Below are positions 1-10,260 of a stretch of 23,030 nucleotides of DNA, one piece after another. This DNA comes from Trachelipus rathkii (lineage: Eukaryota > Arthropoda > Malacostraca > Isopoda > Trachelipodidae), in NCBI GenBank assembly GCA_015478945.1, contig JABUQX010118625.1, forward strand, positions 1 to 23,030. Reading direction: 5' to 3'. Made by a program: the position numbers and the translations under genes. A model generated the notes under the pieces. That model was given only the letters and a program-made list of their open reading frames with translations, ran no database searches and was not told the origin of the DNA. Each line of letters begins with the position of its first letter. Position 1 is the stretch's first letter.

Positions 1-415
1 AAGTAGTGCGTTTGCTCATATATTGAGTAGCATTTTTCTATTGTGCATTTTTTTTTTTTTTATATTTATTTTTATTATTTATTTTTTTGTTAATAGCATT
101 TACATGATTATCTCGTGCGTACAGTCGTTCTATACTCTTAGAAACTTATCATTATTTTATATCGCTTTATATTCCAGCTCTATTTTAGGAAGGTTTAACT
201 TCTCACTTGTTATTACAATATACTATAGTGCACTTCTTATTTTAATACTTTTTTATAAATAAAATGGTATCTTTTAACTTTTAACGTTGATACCATTATT
301 TAAAATGACTTATTAATATATATTACGATTTCTGTACAATACTTTATCTTCTTATATAGTACATTATAATTTTACCTATATTATATCTATTATATTTTTT
401 TATTACGAGTGTGTG
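1..415. other. AT-rich flank without recognisable gene
   Basis: This stretch is very AT-rich with T homopolymers. A 79-codon frame at 23-262 on the + strand encodes a hydrophobic string rich in Phe, Ile and Leu, as any T-rich DNA would. I see no conserved motif, so I do not call it a gene. Confidence 0.6.
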
Positions 416-515
416 TGGTGGTGAGAGGAGAGAGAGGAGCTAGATGAGAGAGAGAGGAGAGAGGAGAGAGCGAGAGGAGAGAGCAGAGTAGCGATGAGAT
501 CGGAGCGAGAGAGAG
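411..515 (+). repeat. GA-rich purine tract (imperfect AG microsatellite)
   Basis: A run of about 100 bases on the + strand is almost entirely G and A, with GAGAGAGGAGAG-type repeats broken by single changes, after a short GTGTGTGGTGGTGAG lead. It sits directly upstream of the LINE relic. It may be an expanded GA repeat next to that element or part of its 5' region. Confidence 0.75.
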
Positions 516-689
516 AATAGTTTGGGGGAACATTCGAACATTGATATTCGGGCGTAGTAAACAACTAGTGTGATAGTGATGGTGTTGGAGTTTGATGGTG
601 CTATACTTAGAATAGGTTTTGGGGGATGAGGTACTTGTGGGAGGTCATGCAGCTAGTGTGAGAAAGTTGAAGAATGGTATTGATTATAT

Positions 690-1800
690 ACTGATAGTTT
701 GGTTGAAATGATAATGAATGGAGGCCGAGTGGCTGGGAATCTGATGGCTCATTGGAAGTTTGTACTAAGCGTCTTTATTGTATGTTCGAGGTGAGATATC
801 TGGATGGAAGACGTAGTAATGTACCCTTATAATAAGGGCTAAGGGGGATAAGATGGGAATGTTGGAGGGCTTTTTGATAGAGGAATTAAGTTTGTTGCTT
901 GCGCAATGTAGTAGGGAAGATATATGCCGAAATTTTTGGTCGAAACGTTTGGTTCGAGTGACTGACGGCTGATTGGCTGAGAAAATGAGTGTACATGAGT
1001 TAATTGAGGCATATGAAAAAATGAGTATACATGAGAAAATCAATTTTATTTCGATTTATTGGATTTGCAAAGACGTTGATACGGATTAATAGTGAAGCTT
1101 ATATGGAGGTGTTAGTGATTATGGTGTTGGTGGTAGACTTCCTGTGGAATTGATAAAGTATTTTTTGAGCGATGTGTGTGTGTGTGTAAGATTAAGGATG
1201 ACTGAAATCGACTCCACAACCCTGGGAGTGAGGCGGGATGTGTTTGTCTGTTGGTTATTTACTTTGTATAAAGGAGACTGTGGTTATGAAAGATTGAGGT
1301 AGCGTGGGATGGCTATGGTGGTGTAGCTGTAAAATAGATGAAGATGGAAGAGACTAGATCGTGGTGAAACATACACCATGTATCGTTTGCGGCGTTCAGA
1401 GATTCTGGTTTGTGTAGATTGATCTGAAAAGAGAAGAGTCCTGCGAGGATTATGTCAGAGGTAGTCTATACGTGAGGGGTTTGTACAGGAGAATTGTTAT
1501 TGAAAAGTGAAGGTCGCATAAAAGTAAAGGGTTGGTGAAGTAGATAAACAAGATGAGCGAGAGTCCGCAGTTGAAGTCATGTTAAATTGATGAGAATTGG
1601 ATACAATTTATTTGTAGTTTCACTCTTTTTGGATATATTTTGGATGAAAGGAAAAGCAGGGTGCGAAGTAGGAAAGTTGTAACTGGTAGTAAAGATTGAT
1701 TGGTCATTCATCTTTGGTGAATGCTAAGGGGAAAAGCTGTGATACGCTAGGGTTTTCATAGGGGTATGTTGGTTTGTTCTGTAATGTAATGAACTTTGTT
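690..1800 (+). pseudogene. LINE reverse transcriptase domain relic
   Basis: In intact relatives this domain copies element RNA into DNA at the nicked target. At 801-852 the sequence reads as W-x-E-D-V-V-x-x-P-Y-N-K-G, matching the 'W..A.IVPLYKGKG' block. At 910-945 GKIYAEI matches the 'GK.Y..IL' block. At 1055-1110 FIGFAKTLIRINSEAY matches 'FMDLEKAYDRVNREAL' (motif A). After a frame change, 1117-1145 reads DYGVGGRLP. At 1224-1269 GVRRDVF then WLFTLY matches 'GVRQGCVMSPWLFNLY' (motif B). The motif C region (about 1395-1432) has lost a readable Asp-Asp pair. A thumb-like KSKG stretch follows near 1525, and FGYILDE near 1630-1650 matches 'YLG.VLDE'. The motif A aspartate reads as Gly and there are repeated frameshifts and stops, so no enzyme can be made. 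Confidence 0.75.
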
Positions 1801-1802
1801 TG

Positions 1803-1913
1803 GAATATATATATATATTATATATTATATATATATATATATAATATTTTATATATTATTATTTATATTAATATATATATAGTTACTATATATATATATA
1901 TATTATATATATA

Positions 1914-1944
<31 letters not shown>

Positions 1945-1972
1945 GTATATTATATTATATATATTATAGTTC
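1803..1972. repeat. TA microsatellite inside the LINE relic
   Basis: About 170 bases of alternating T and A with irregular TTA interruptions. It lies exactly where the LINE C-terminal region should continue from the 'MYGSE' block to the 'RAVQM' block, and that coding similarity resumes on its right side. It therefore grew within, or was inserted into, the dead element. Confidence 0.85.
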
Positions 1973-2370
1973 AGGTATGGCATTTTTGGGAGTGTTTGGT
2001 GTGAGAATAATTGATAAGATAAAGAATGAGCGCATTAGGGGATTGTGTTGTGTGAAGAAAGGCGTAAATGAGAAAATAAATGAGAGTACATTGAGATGGT
2101 TTTGGTCATATGGAAGGATATGCTCCGTCTTGGTTTAGCGATGTATATATTGTGAGCTGTGGTCAGGGAATGCGGGCTGCGAGACGCGAAGAAAAAGAGG
2201 ATTTCATCAGCAGGTGGCTAAGGAGCGGAATGTAGTTTGGTAAAGGGAGAAAGAAAGGTGCGTAACAGGAGTGAATGGCGGGATTTTGTGGAAAGGGTGT
2301 GGTTGTGGGTTTCCCAGAGGATGAACCGCATTGACGAATACACGTAAGGCGGTTTGCAGTCTCGTGAACG
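1973..2370 (+). pseudogene. LINE C-terminal domain relic (WFGH and SEWR blocks)
   Basis: At 1992-2114 an unbroken run of 41 codons contains NERIRGLCCVKKG and then STLRWF, matching the conserved 'N..IRELCGVKKG' and 'LRWFGH.ERM' blocks that follow RT in this LINE type. The sequence needs one base removed near 2104 to read WFGHME. From 2258 to 2296 it reads VRNRSEWRDFVER, matching 'V.DRSEWR.FV' near the end of the polyprotein, and the following codons give a VSQRMN tail like the 'VARGMNP' terminus. The spacing between blocks fits the family. The function of this C-terminal region is not well known. Several internal stops and shifts lie between 2115 and 2258. Confidence 0.75.
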
Positions 2371-2546
2371 CTAGAGTTGCTTTTTCTGACTGGCGAGCTC
2401 TCAATTAGAGTTTGAAGGGGGTGGTTTCTAAGGGGGTTTCTTTTCACTTGCTATTTATAATTCTAAGTTATTTTTCTAACTACTTTTCTATTCCGGTGTT
2501 AATGCCACCCCTCTTCCATGAGATGGGGTAGATGAATGAAAAAGAT

Positions 2547-2760
2547 TATGATTATATATATATTATTTATATATATATATTATTATATATATAATATATT
2601 TATATATCTATTATATATATATCTATCTATTTTTATATATTATTATATAATACAAATATATCTGGGAAATATTCTACTTATTATATCTATATATATGATA
2701 CGACTCTATATATATATATATATATTATATATATATATTATATTTTAGATTTATTTTTAT
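2547..2760. repeat. TA-rich microsatellite cluster after the LINE 3' end
   Basis: Irregular TA and TATT repeats with short unique interruptions. It starts directly after the AAAAAG end of the LINE relic, where a simple-repeat or A-rich tail is commonly found in non-LTR elements. It could be an expanded tail or simply local TA-rich DNA. Confidence 0.7.
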
Positions 2761-3530
2761 ACTATTTTATTGGCATAGGTTTGTAATATAACATTCTGGT
2801 TGGTACCTCTATATACTTCTTCTATTATTATTCCTAAACAACTACAACTTACACAGGACTAACGATATATATATAATTACTAATTATATAAGATAATGAA
2901 GAAGTCTATCCTTAATTCATATCAAACGTTCGTAATCACTGAAGACTGATCAAGGGTCCTAACTTTACGATTAAGACTCAATGATAATTCCCTCCAAATT
3001 TAAAATTACATCATTTTCAACTTTTCATGCCAAAATTATCTAAAAATAAACATCTTGAAACCAAAATGACAAGACATACTTATTCGTTAACTCTCCTTTG
3101 TCTATTATTTATTTCGCTTAAAGGGCTTTTAATTCTTCAAATATATTTTCGCTAATGATTTAATAACGATTTATGTTATTATTTTTATTTAGCTTTTTAA
3201 TGTGATATCTTTCCTTTTTTAATCTTTATTTTGTAATCTTTAATTGTTATTAATTTCATATAATTTTATAGTACTATATATTATTACTATATCTTAAGTA
3301 TTATTTATTTACTATTCAAATTTGAAACTTTATATAATAATATTCAATCTTTTACTCATTTCACTAATACTGTAACTATTATCATAATTCATTATTATAT
3401 CACTTCTAAATATTCATTTATTATTATTATTTCTCTCTTATTATTGATTGCATTATTTATTTAATTTCATTAAATAATCTCTGTCACATTTTTTTTTATG
3501 ACTTTATACTTATTAATTCTTCATAATTTA
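2761..3530. other. AT-rich sequence, nothing recognisable
   Basis: The section up to about 3080 is slightly more mixed. From 3080 to 3530 it is T-rich low-complexity sequence with ATT runs. No ORF, RNA gene or repeat family is identifiable. Confidence 0.5.
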
Positions 3531-4020
3531 ATTAAATGAAATGCAAGAATGAAATGACGAAGAAGATATAGAATCGATACTATATAGAAGAATCGAGAAG
3601 AGAAGAAGAGTAAGATAGACAGAAGCAAGCAACGATAATAGATTAAGAATACGATCTCAGAAGTATAACATCATTCCTGCACCCGACCGCGAGTTGCAAT
3701 ATCAGACATAGAGAAGAAAAAGAGAGACACATGGCCCTACACGAAATCTGATATATTCCACTGCAAGGCATGCAAGATAGTATACGCGTACACGTATATG
3801 ATAATGAAGGCAGAAGCTGAATTCCGTGTTCGCCAATCCTATTCTGCTCTTTATAAAGTATGGGTCACTACTGAAAGTCTGCGTAACGTACACCATTAAG
3901 TATCTATTTAGAAGATTAAGTTTAAAAGAGTCTATCGATAATCATCCTATCATAAGTAATCAAGAAGAAGAAGATAGAAGTAATTATAACATAGAAGAAA
4001 GAAAATAGAAAAAGAAAATC
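3531..4020 (+). other. Purine-rich tract with GAAGAA runs
   Basis: The + strand is rich in A and G with recurring AAGAAGAA and AGAGAAGAAG words, for example 3556-3640 and 3960-4015. Short frames at 3702-3896 (-) and 3826-4008 (+) show no motif I recognise. A KYLFRR string near 3898-3915 lies at roughly the distance upstream of the 4133 fragment where a GIY-YIG core would start, but the match is too weak to call. Confidence 0.4.
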
Positions 4021-4132
4021 AAAAATGAAAATGATAAATCGAATTTAAATAAGCATAAAATAGAAAATAATTAAACTGTTCATAATTAAAAGTATTCTCT
4101 AATTCAACCATAAAGATGGTATTCTTTAAAAT

Positions 4133-4380
4133 ATGTATGGAATGGGAACACTAAGCATTAAAGGTCACATACATAATCAAAACAATCACAGTTTTTGTAA
4201 GAGATTTATCAAAGGAGTACAAAGAAAAAAAGGACTTGCCTTTATAGAATCAATCGTCCATAGTAACTTCTGGTTTCCTAATACTGATATCCTCTCAATT
4301 ATAAAGAAATACGATAAGAACTTTGGGAGAAGGGAGATAGAGATAGAAACGTAAAAAGACTCATGCATTATAATAAGAAA
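4133..4380 (+). pseudogene. Possible GIY-YIG endonuclease tail from a retroelement
   Basis: A 73-codon frame starts at 4133 and reads H-x-H-N-Q-N-N-H-S-F near residues 12-21, then IKGVQRKKGLAFIES at about 26-40 and PNTDILS at about 49-55. This order resembles the C-terminal half of the GIY-YIG nucleases carried by Penelope-like and some other invertebrate retroelements: a His/Asn-His-x-F segment, a hydrophobic strand, then 'L.ilES..I' with the catalytic Glu, then 'P.LN..LS'. The Glu of the FIES string would be the metal-binding residue. The N-terminal GIY and YIG strands are not seen. It is a short, isolated match by eye, so chance similarity is quite possible. The frame stops at 4354 and the similarity ends there. 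Confidence 0.3.
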
Positions 4381-4439
4381 GAACATATAAGACAATACTA
4401 TATGGAGTATAATACTACATATCAAGGGGACGAAGCTAT

Positions 4440-5700
4440 CATCAATATTTATAAAAATCGAAAAATAAAATTAGGATAGTATATATACATGATACTTACC
4501 AAATGTAATAGATAAGGAAGGAACATCAGTGGAAAATAATAATAAAGTCATAAAGCAATGAAGAAATATAAATTATCAATTAAATTAATATAAAATCTAA
4601 AAGTCAATTGAATCTACTGGATGAAGTTACTCACTAATTCAAACTGATATTAATAATTTTCAATAAACTTAAAATTAAATCAAATTATAGTAACAAGATA
4701 TGTCTGTTATACCACTGTAGTCATATGATAAATGAGTTTCTAATTATAATAAGAGAATATTTATTAATAAATTCATTTAAATACATATATTAATACATAA
4801 CTACATATATTTAAATAATAATCAATAAATAAAATAATTAAATATAGTAAAACCAACACAAACAAATAATTAAACATAATAAATCTTAATAATTAACAAA
4901 TTGTTGCTTCACTCTCATAATAATAATATTTCATCAAATACATTCATATTGATCTTATATACATCATTCGAATAATCCATTCTAATCAAGCACTATATCA
5001 ATTCTCATCCTACATGATATTTGCAAACGAAAAAGGTATATCTGAAACTTAACTTAGAGTAGTATTATGTGAATCAACTTATATAAAAAAACACATAATA
5101 GAAATACCGTTACATATAAATCTAATCTAAATCATTCGATAATTGCAGATAATCTAATCATCCTAAAATCAGAATAATTGATGTCACTAAAAATCTTCCA
5201 ATAGATCATTTAGGAATCATCAATTAATCTAAATTAAAATAGAAAATAATTAATCATTAAATAATAAAATACGGCTTAAGGGTCAATAAATTAAATTACC
5301 TCTACAATAAAAAGCATTCAACTTAAATAACAAATTTGATATTAAAAGGTAACACATGATAAATCAAAATCACAACATTAATATCAATCACATGACATCC
5401 ATCATTAGAATAACAAGCAACAGCAGAAGCCAATTTTAAAGACCCGAATATCTATAGGTTTAACTATAGTAAATACTTAATTCCGATACGTGAAAATGTT
5501 GGATTTTGAAGGTTGATAATCCTATTTTATAAAATTATTCATATAATATATTATTAAATACTTTAGTATAATAAACATTAGTAATTATTTACCATTCCAT
5601 ATTCAGTAATTTGATAATATGTGTTTATCATACTGTTAGTAATAATACTTTAGGAAATAAGTCTAGTTTATTCACTTATATAAAATAATCACGTTAATCT
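4440..5700. other. AT-rich spacer, no gene seen
   Basis: Low-complexity A/T sequence with scattered short unique words. The only item of note is a 23-base block at 5426-5448 that recurs at 11476-11500 (listed separately). No ORF of useful length is present. Confidence 0.5.
5426..5448 (+). repeat. Dispersed repeat, copy 1 (GAAGCCAATTTTAAAGACC)
   Basis: The block GAAGCC-AATTTTAAAGACCCGAA is found again at 11476-11500 with two extra A residues. Both copies are preceded by CAGCA/AGCAA-type words. A related form, ACGAAGCCAATATT, occurs at 6500-6513. These appear to be parts of one dispersed repeat family that also carries the GGGGTCACG core. Confidence 0.55.
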
Positions 5701-5915
5701 ATTTAATTATTATATTATATATATACATATTAGTATCCAATAATTAGTGATTCCTTAATGAAAGAGATTATACAATAGATTATATTATTAATTGAAACAA
5801 ATTAAGATTATTTATATCTCTTATATTATATAAATATATATATATATAATATATAATTAATATTACTAATATTATATAATATATATATAATATAAATTTA
5901 TAGTTAATAAAGTTT
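5701..5915. repeat. TA/TAA microsatellite cluster
   Basis: Imperfect TA and TAAT repeats, densest at 5825-5895. There is no coding content. Confidence 0.7.
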
Positions 5916-6370
5916 ATTATAATTGAACCCCAATTTGTTAACTGGTAATAGCAATGGCATTATATAAAACATGCAACTTAGTAGTCATATTTTGAATAAC
6001 ATGTAGAACAGAATATACTATATGAAATACACTAAGAACCGACACATTAGTATAAAGCAAGTAACCTTGGGTTTCAATTATACATTTAGTGACGATAAAA
6101 TCAATTATATAATTTATTAATAAGAGAAACAAACAGAGCAACTGCGTGGTTACCTCTGTTAGACACCATATATAAGGAATCTAAACATGGCTCACGAGCT
6201 GAGCGGGAGCTAAAAAACTACCACTCACTATTGAAAATAAAATTGGTTGTAAAGTACTCTCTCTATGTAGAATATAGAACAGAAAAAACCTCTATTTCTT
6301 ATAATTAATATAAGAGAACACAAAATAGACTGAAAGCGCTGCGGTGGTATTATTCACGTTCACTGAAATT
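5916..6370. other. Mixed-composition segment, unassigned
   Basis: A segment with somewhat higher GC, notably 6180-6225 and 6330-6365. The 67-codon frame on the - strand (5938-6141) is hydrophobic and carries no motif I recognise. It may be decayed mobile-element sequence downstream of the gypsy relic, but I cannot support that. Confidence 0.3.
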
Positions 6371-6390
6371 TAGTTCGAGAAACTCCTAAG

Positions 6391-6515
6391 GTCACTGGGG
6401 TTCACCTAACCCTCAATACTGAGGAACTAGAATTTTAGGTCAATGCCGCGCAGTTGATAACGTGACCCCAATTATAGACCCAAAGCAACGTAGGTCACGA
6501 ACGAAGCCAATATTC
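6391..6515 (+). repeat. GGGGTCACG-type repeat cluster 1
   Basis: Contains CACTGGGGTTCACCTAACCC at 6394-6413, AGTTGATAACGTGACCCC at 6452-6469 and AGCAACGTAGGTCACGAACG at 6484-6503. These are degenerate versions of the core ACTGGGGTCACGTTAACC. The 6461-6469 copy, CGTGACCCC, reads as the inverted core, as expected for a near-palindromic sequence. Confidence 0.5.
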
Positions 6516-6529
6516 GTCCATATAACCAT

Positions 6530-7980
6530 ACAGAATAATACGAATAATATCAAGTAATAACTCTACTGAAAATTGATTTAAGGATTCATCCAATATCATT
6601 CAGGATAATATTATAATAAACTCATATAAAGCATTGGGTATTTAGTTCACAGTGATGGCTTGTAATGTCTCATAAATATTAAAAAGAACACCTAAACACC
6701 TAAAAAATATATAAGGAGCATTTATTTTAAATCCTCAATTCTATCTGTATATATGTATACTAAAAATATAAATATATAATAACTATACCTAAAATGAATA
6801 AGAATACAAGCTAATTATTTTATCTAATATATTATTTATTTAATTGGTCTTTTACCATTGTTCCTCTTTTATACTATATTTATTTTCATTAAGATACGTC
6901 CGATGATCAACTAATCTTATATGTCATATTATTGAAAATGGCTATCAAATTGGGGAGTTCAACTGATTTTATAACACAAAATATCATTATTTGCATTAGA
7001 ATCGAGCACTACTCAGATAAAGCTCAATACCTTAAGTAAATCCGGTACCATAATTTTAAATCACTATCTCTATAACTCGGAATATAGATTACTTTACTAT
7101 TTTCACTCGTGAATGTAATATTATCTAGCATGGTGTGTACAACAGAGTTTTAATATAATAATACACTGGCATATAATACATTGTCATTTATAGAAATAAC
7201 TTCTATTAACCTTATTATTAGTTTTTAATAAAATGTCGTAATGATGTTGATATAGTTCTAAGAATAATATTAATAAAATAAGCTTATATAAGTCTTTGCT
7301 AATGATTTTATTAATCATCAAAGTGATGAGATTTATAATTTAATAATTATACAAGATATAAAAGCAAAGTGGAATGTTGAATTAATTAATAATATATTTA
7401 AAATCTTAATATTTATCTTAATATATATTATTATTCTAATTAAATGAAAAGTAATATTATAATAACTATTCTTAATCTTTTATTTTAAAAAATAACTTCC
7501 TTAATTTACTTATACTATCTATGATAAGCTATATATTAATAATATATAAACTCACTTTCCAATCCGTGGGAACCTTCTATTCTTTAAACTTAAATACAAT
7601 AGATGAGTATATTATAAGCAATATAACTAATCAAACATCCATTCTTTATTAAATTTAATATAACCTACTACTAATGGAGTTTATACTTGGCAACTGTACC
7701 CGCTCTAAATGTGATGTGTAGAGACAACATGTGTGCATGAGGATTATACGGTGTTTCTTCAAGTTACTTAAATCCCCACATAGAACTTAGTATACAAATA
7801 ACAGTACAGACAACACAGAAAACTGCATTTTACTTTAAACTTCAAAATAAAGTTAAAATTGGCGAGCTTGTGAGAGTGTGTCTACCAGTTTCCGATATCC
7901 CCCGCAGAGAATCATAAATATCGTGCTCAACTGAAACTCATTATCTTATGTACGTACACCAGTGCCCATAGAACTTATCT
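6530..7980. other. AT-rich spacer with islands of mixed sequence
   Basis: Mostly AT-rich sequence, with more complex islands at about 6900-7160, 7560-7760 and 7860-7980. If the gypsy relic on the - strand continued, the rest of RNase H and the integrase would fall here. I looked for the integrase zinc-binding and D,D-35-E patterns and found nothing convincing. Confidence 0.4.
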
Positions 7981-8762
7981 TTTATGCATTATAATCTTGG
8001 TTTATCGGTGACTTAATTTTTTAAAATCATTTAATATACTTTGAACAAATATTCTCTACTTTTATTAAGAACAATAGCTAAAACATAACGGCGAATCCGG
8101 GTACGATAACTCGCGGGTAACCAAACCACACAAAATACAAGTAAAAAAAAATTGGGTGAAGTTGAAAGTCTTGTACACTACTAAATTGTAAGCATCTGAA
8201 AAATTTGAGATTTTGTGGTTTCTAGATATAATTTAATTAAAGGAGATATACAATGGTTGATATTTTGTCTTTATCTCTTTTGGGTGATTCTTCATCAATT
8301 ACATCTTTAAACTGTTCCATACTAGTTTTCAGAAAAGTTCTGTGTTATAACTAATATAACTAAATGCTTTTAATGTTATCGATAATATTATTTCTACTGT
8401 ACGGCGGATGGAAGATATCAAGTAGGGATCATACCTTGTAGTTACTGGGCATTCATACACATTTGAACCTCTAAAATTGAAAGTGTAAGTTACGTATCTT
8501 GTAATTATAATATTGCAAAACGGTGACTGTGGTAGTAATTAAGGGGCAACCCGTCGAATATTCCTTATTCAGTGTAAACATTACCATAGATATATGAGAA
8601 CTAGATATGTAGTATAGTATGGCGATGAACAAAGTAAGTTTAATAAGGTGCACTCTATCGTAGGATGACGCTTATATATTTCTAGATCTAATGATATTCA
8701 TTGCAGGTTTTATACTTTAAGATCACAGTGTGAATTAGATAAATAGTTACTGGCATAATATG

Positions 8763-8930
8763 GTTCTACTAATAGGGGAATACACTTCTTCTCGTTAGAT
8801 CAGATCGATATAGAGTGGGATGACTATATATGTTTGTTAGCAGTCCGACTAGACATTGACGTCTTCTCACAGTTCATATAACCGTTTGTTCAAGTATATG
8901 GTGCAGCCTCCTTGGTTTTAACCATGGTAG
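8763..8930 (-). pseudogene. Gypsy-type RT motifs B and C, frameshifted
   Basis: On the - strand, 8927-8878 aligns at nucleotide level with the codons for 'PFGL.NAPATFQRLM' once a few insertions are allowed; the words CCATGGTTAAAACC and GGAGGCTGCACC are the anchors. About 35 codons further, around 8813-8797, TATATCGATCTGATCTA reads Tyr-Ile-Asp, a 2-base insertion, then Asp-Leu. That is the catalytic 'YIDD' box split by a frameshift. GTGTATTCCCCTATT then reads Val-Tyr-Ser-Pro, as in 'IVYS...EEH'. The spacing supports the assignment more than any single motif does. Confidence 0.55.
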
Positions 8931-8989
8931 CAGGTTATTTGGTAGAACGTGGGATGAATATTATTATAAGTGATCTTATATTATCATGG

Positions 8990-9229
8990 TTAAAACATCA
9001 TTCCACACTGATTCAATCGGCAGAATGAGATCCTAGATTTTAAATTCAACGTGGCATATTGTTTTGAATTGTTCAGCGCAGTTAATGTATGTACTGATGG
9101 GATAGAATGACAATGAGGCAACAGTACAATCTGGATCAAATATATTCCTCTATCCTCGCTATACGAGATTCCAAGACATATGCGAGATAGACCATATTGC
9201 TTATGAAAAATTAGGATTATTTTTAACAT
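8990..9229 (-). pseudogene. Gypsy-type reverse transcriptase fragment with motif A
   Basis: This 79-codon frame contains DRGIY near residues 26-30, HSIPSVHTLTALNNSKQYAT at 41-60 and LNLKS at 61-65. It matches the segment 'DG..R.C.DYR..N', 'PIP.V.DTL..L', 'YF.TLDLKSG' of Ty3/gypsy reverse transcriptases. Intact relatives synthesise DNA from element RNA in cytoplasmic particles. Here the catalytic aspartate of motif A ('LDL') reads as asparagine (residue 62, codon at 9046-9044). The glycine and the strand after 'DLKSG' are lost. The Met at 9229 is not a natural start, only the first ATG in an internal piece. The relic continues on the same strand toward lower coordinates, where motifs B and C need frame changes. 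Confidence 0.6.
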
Positions 9230-9270
9230 CGTCTGGTGAATTCGTATTTTTAAGTTTAAATTAGAAATTA

Positions 9271-10010
9271 TAACGTTTTGTTGTTATGCTATAACGATAA
9301 AATTAGATAGGATAATTTTGTACAATACGAAACTCTTAAGGCAATCAGAATCTCACTATTTAATTTCCCATTAGTAAATAGGTTTAGCTTTAATCATGCC
9401 TAATATAAATACATGTTATAGCAAATTTAGATTCTGTGAACGAGTGTGACTAATAGTGTCGTGGTTGGAGTGTTATCGCAATTTATAATAAATTAGATGT
9501 AGTAAATGAACTTTGATAAGATATTGCCCTAAGTAACAGGATCACTTGATTTATTAATCATATAACTAGGTTTTCTTGCATCTCGGTAAATAATTTTATC
9601 TCATCATTATATGAATCTATTATGTATATTTTTGCCTGATATTGGTCAGGGCATATAATTATGTCAGAGGCTTAACATCTCATCCTAACTTATCTTATAT
9701 ATTATAATATATCTATTATATAAAAATTTAATACATAATATATTTCATATTACATATTATTAATTAATTAGTTTTTTTAGTATTATTTATATTGTCAAAG
9801 CAATGTTCTTTTCTCTTATTTTTTTGATTTTCTTTGTAATCTTTTTTTGATGTCTATTTCATCTAATGACTTATTTACTAATATCTAATAATTAATAATG
9901 TGACTTCATTTTACTCTTAATCTTAATTATTTCTTTTTTTATCTTTTTCCTTTAATGTATATTCTTATAGAATTAATTATATTAATTTTTAGTATCATAT
10001 GGTGCTCTGT
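9271..10010. other. AT-rich spacer, no gene seen
   Basis: A moderately complex section to about 9690, then T-rich low-complexity sequence. This is where the upstream pol (protease) of the gypsy relic would lie, but no Asp-Thr/Ser-Gly protease motif was found. Confidence 0.4.
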
Positions 10011-10260
10011 GTAGTGGGATGTTGGGATGTGCTTAAATAGTAGTGTGATGTGTGTGTACAGGCCTTTTATGTTAAAATTTCGGTTGATGATTCTTATGAC
10101 CACTATAGAGAAGTAATGTGGCACAGTGATCGATAATGTCTGCAAGTCGTTTATCGGTTCTTATGATCGTTTTTATGTCTAATAATTGTGTGGGCTTGAC
10201 CTCACTATTGTCATTGTGATGTCTTATCTTTTCAATGTCATGTTTTTAATCTTTCTTTTT
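10011..10260. other. G/T-rich island of unknown origin
   Basis: The + strand is rich in G and T with several TGTGTG and GATGTG words, in contrast to its surroundings and similar in composition to the LINE relic. The frames found (for example 9939-10145 on the - strand) show no motif I can name. It may be another fragment of a decayed retroelement. Confidence 0.35.

Larger units (their letters stand above)
541..2545 (+). mobile_element. Decayed non-LTR retrotransposon (LINE), RT to 3' end
   Basis: The G/T-rich block differs sharply from its AT-rich surroundings and contains, in order, the motif series of a LINE reverse transcriptase followed by the C-terminal region of the same polyprotein. 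The frame changes many times and stops are frequent, so the copy is dead. The coding similarity fades near 2340-2370. The remaining 170-200 bases, ending with GATGGGGTAGATGAATGAAAAAG, would be the 3' untranslated part. The element is interrupted by a TA microsatellite at about 1803-1972. No target-site duplication is visible and the 5' end is not defined. From family memory, the closest relatives are the multi-copy LINEs of decapod crustaceans and other marine invertebrates; the clade cannot be fixed by eye. Confidence 0.75.
7985..9270 (-). mobile_element. Decayed Ty3/gypsy-type LTR retrotransposon pol fragment
   Basis: Read on the - strand, the motifs of a Ty3/gypsy pol polyprotein appear in the right order and largely at the right spacing. 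The substrate-entry region and RT motif A lie in the frame 9229-8990, motif B at about 8927-8878 and motif C at about 8815-8763. A connection-region string EQFKDVIDEESP lies at 8316-8281. A string LYLETTKS at about 8230-8208 sits where the RNase H start 'ILETDAS' is expected. A weak 'N-Y' block (SPINQDYNA) near 8013-7987 resembles 'NPAE.NYSTTEKE'. The first three motifs are spaced about 40 and 35 codons apart, as in the family. The later ones are further apart than normal, suggesting AT-rich insertions. No LTRs, gag or integrase are visible. Confidence 0.6.

Noticed and set aside
765..1043. 92-codon frame on the - strand
   Set aside because: Antisense to the LINE reverse transcriptase relic, and it carries no motif of its own.
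1774..2004. 76-codon Ile/Tyr-rich frame on the + strand
   Set aside because: Most of it is the TA microsatellite. Only its last residues overlap the LINE relic.
2163..2447. 94-codon and 65-codon frames on the - strand over the LINE relic
   Set aside because: They are antisense to the LINE C-terminal region and show no motif. The + strand alignment explains the sequence.
2536..2748. 70-codon Ile/Tyr-rich frame on the + strand
   Set aside because: Translation of TA/TAT repeats. The hydrophobic look comes from the base composition.
5938..6141. 67-codon hydrophobic frame on the - strand, possible membrane peptide
   Set aside because: AT-rich DNA gives hydrophobic frames readily, and there is no motif, start context or neighbour to support it.
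9939..10145. 68-codon - strand frame as upstream pol or gag of the gypsy relic
   Set aside because: A few His and Pro residues recalled the region before RT, but no order of motifs could be aligned and the distance to the RT relic is too large.
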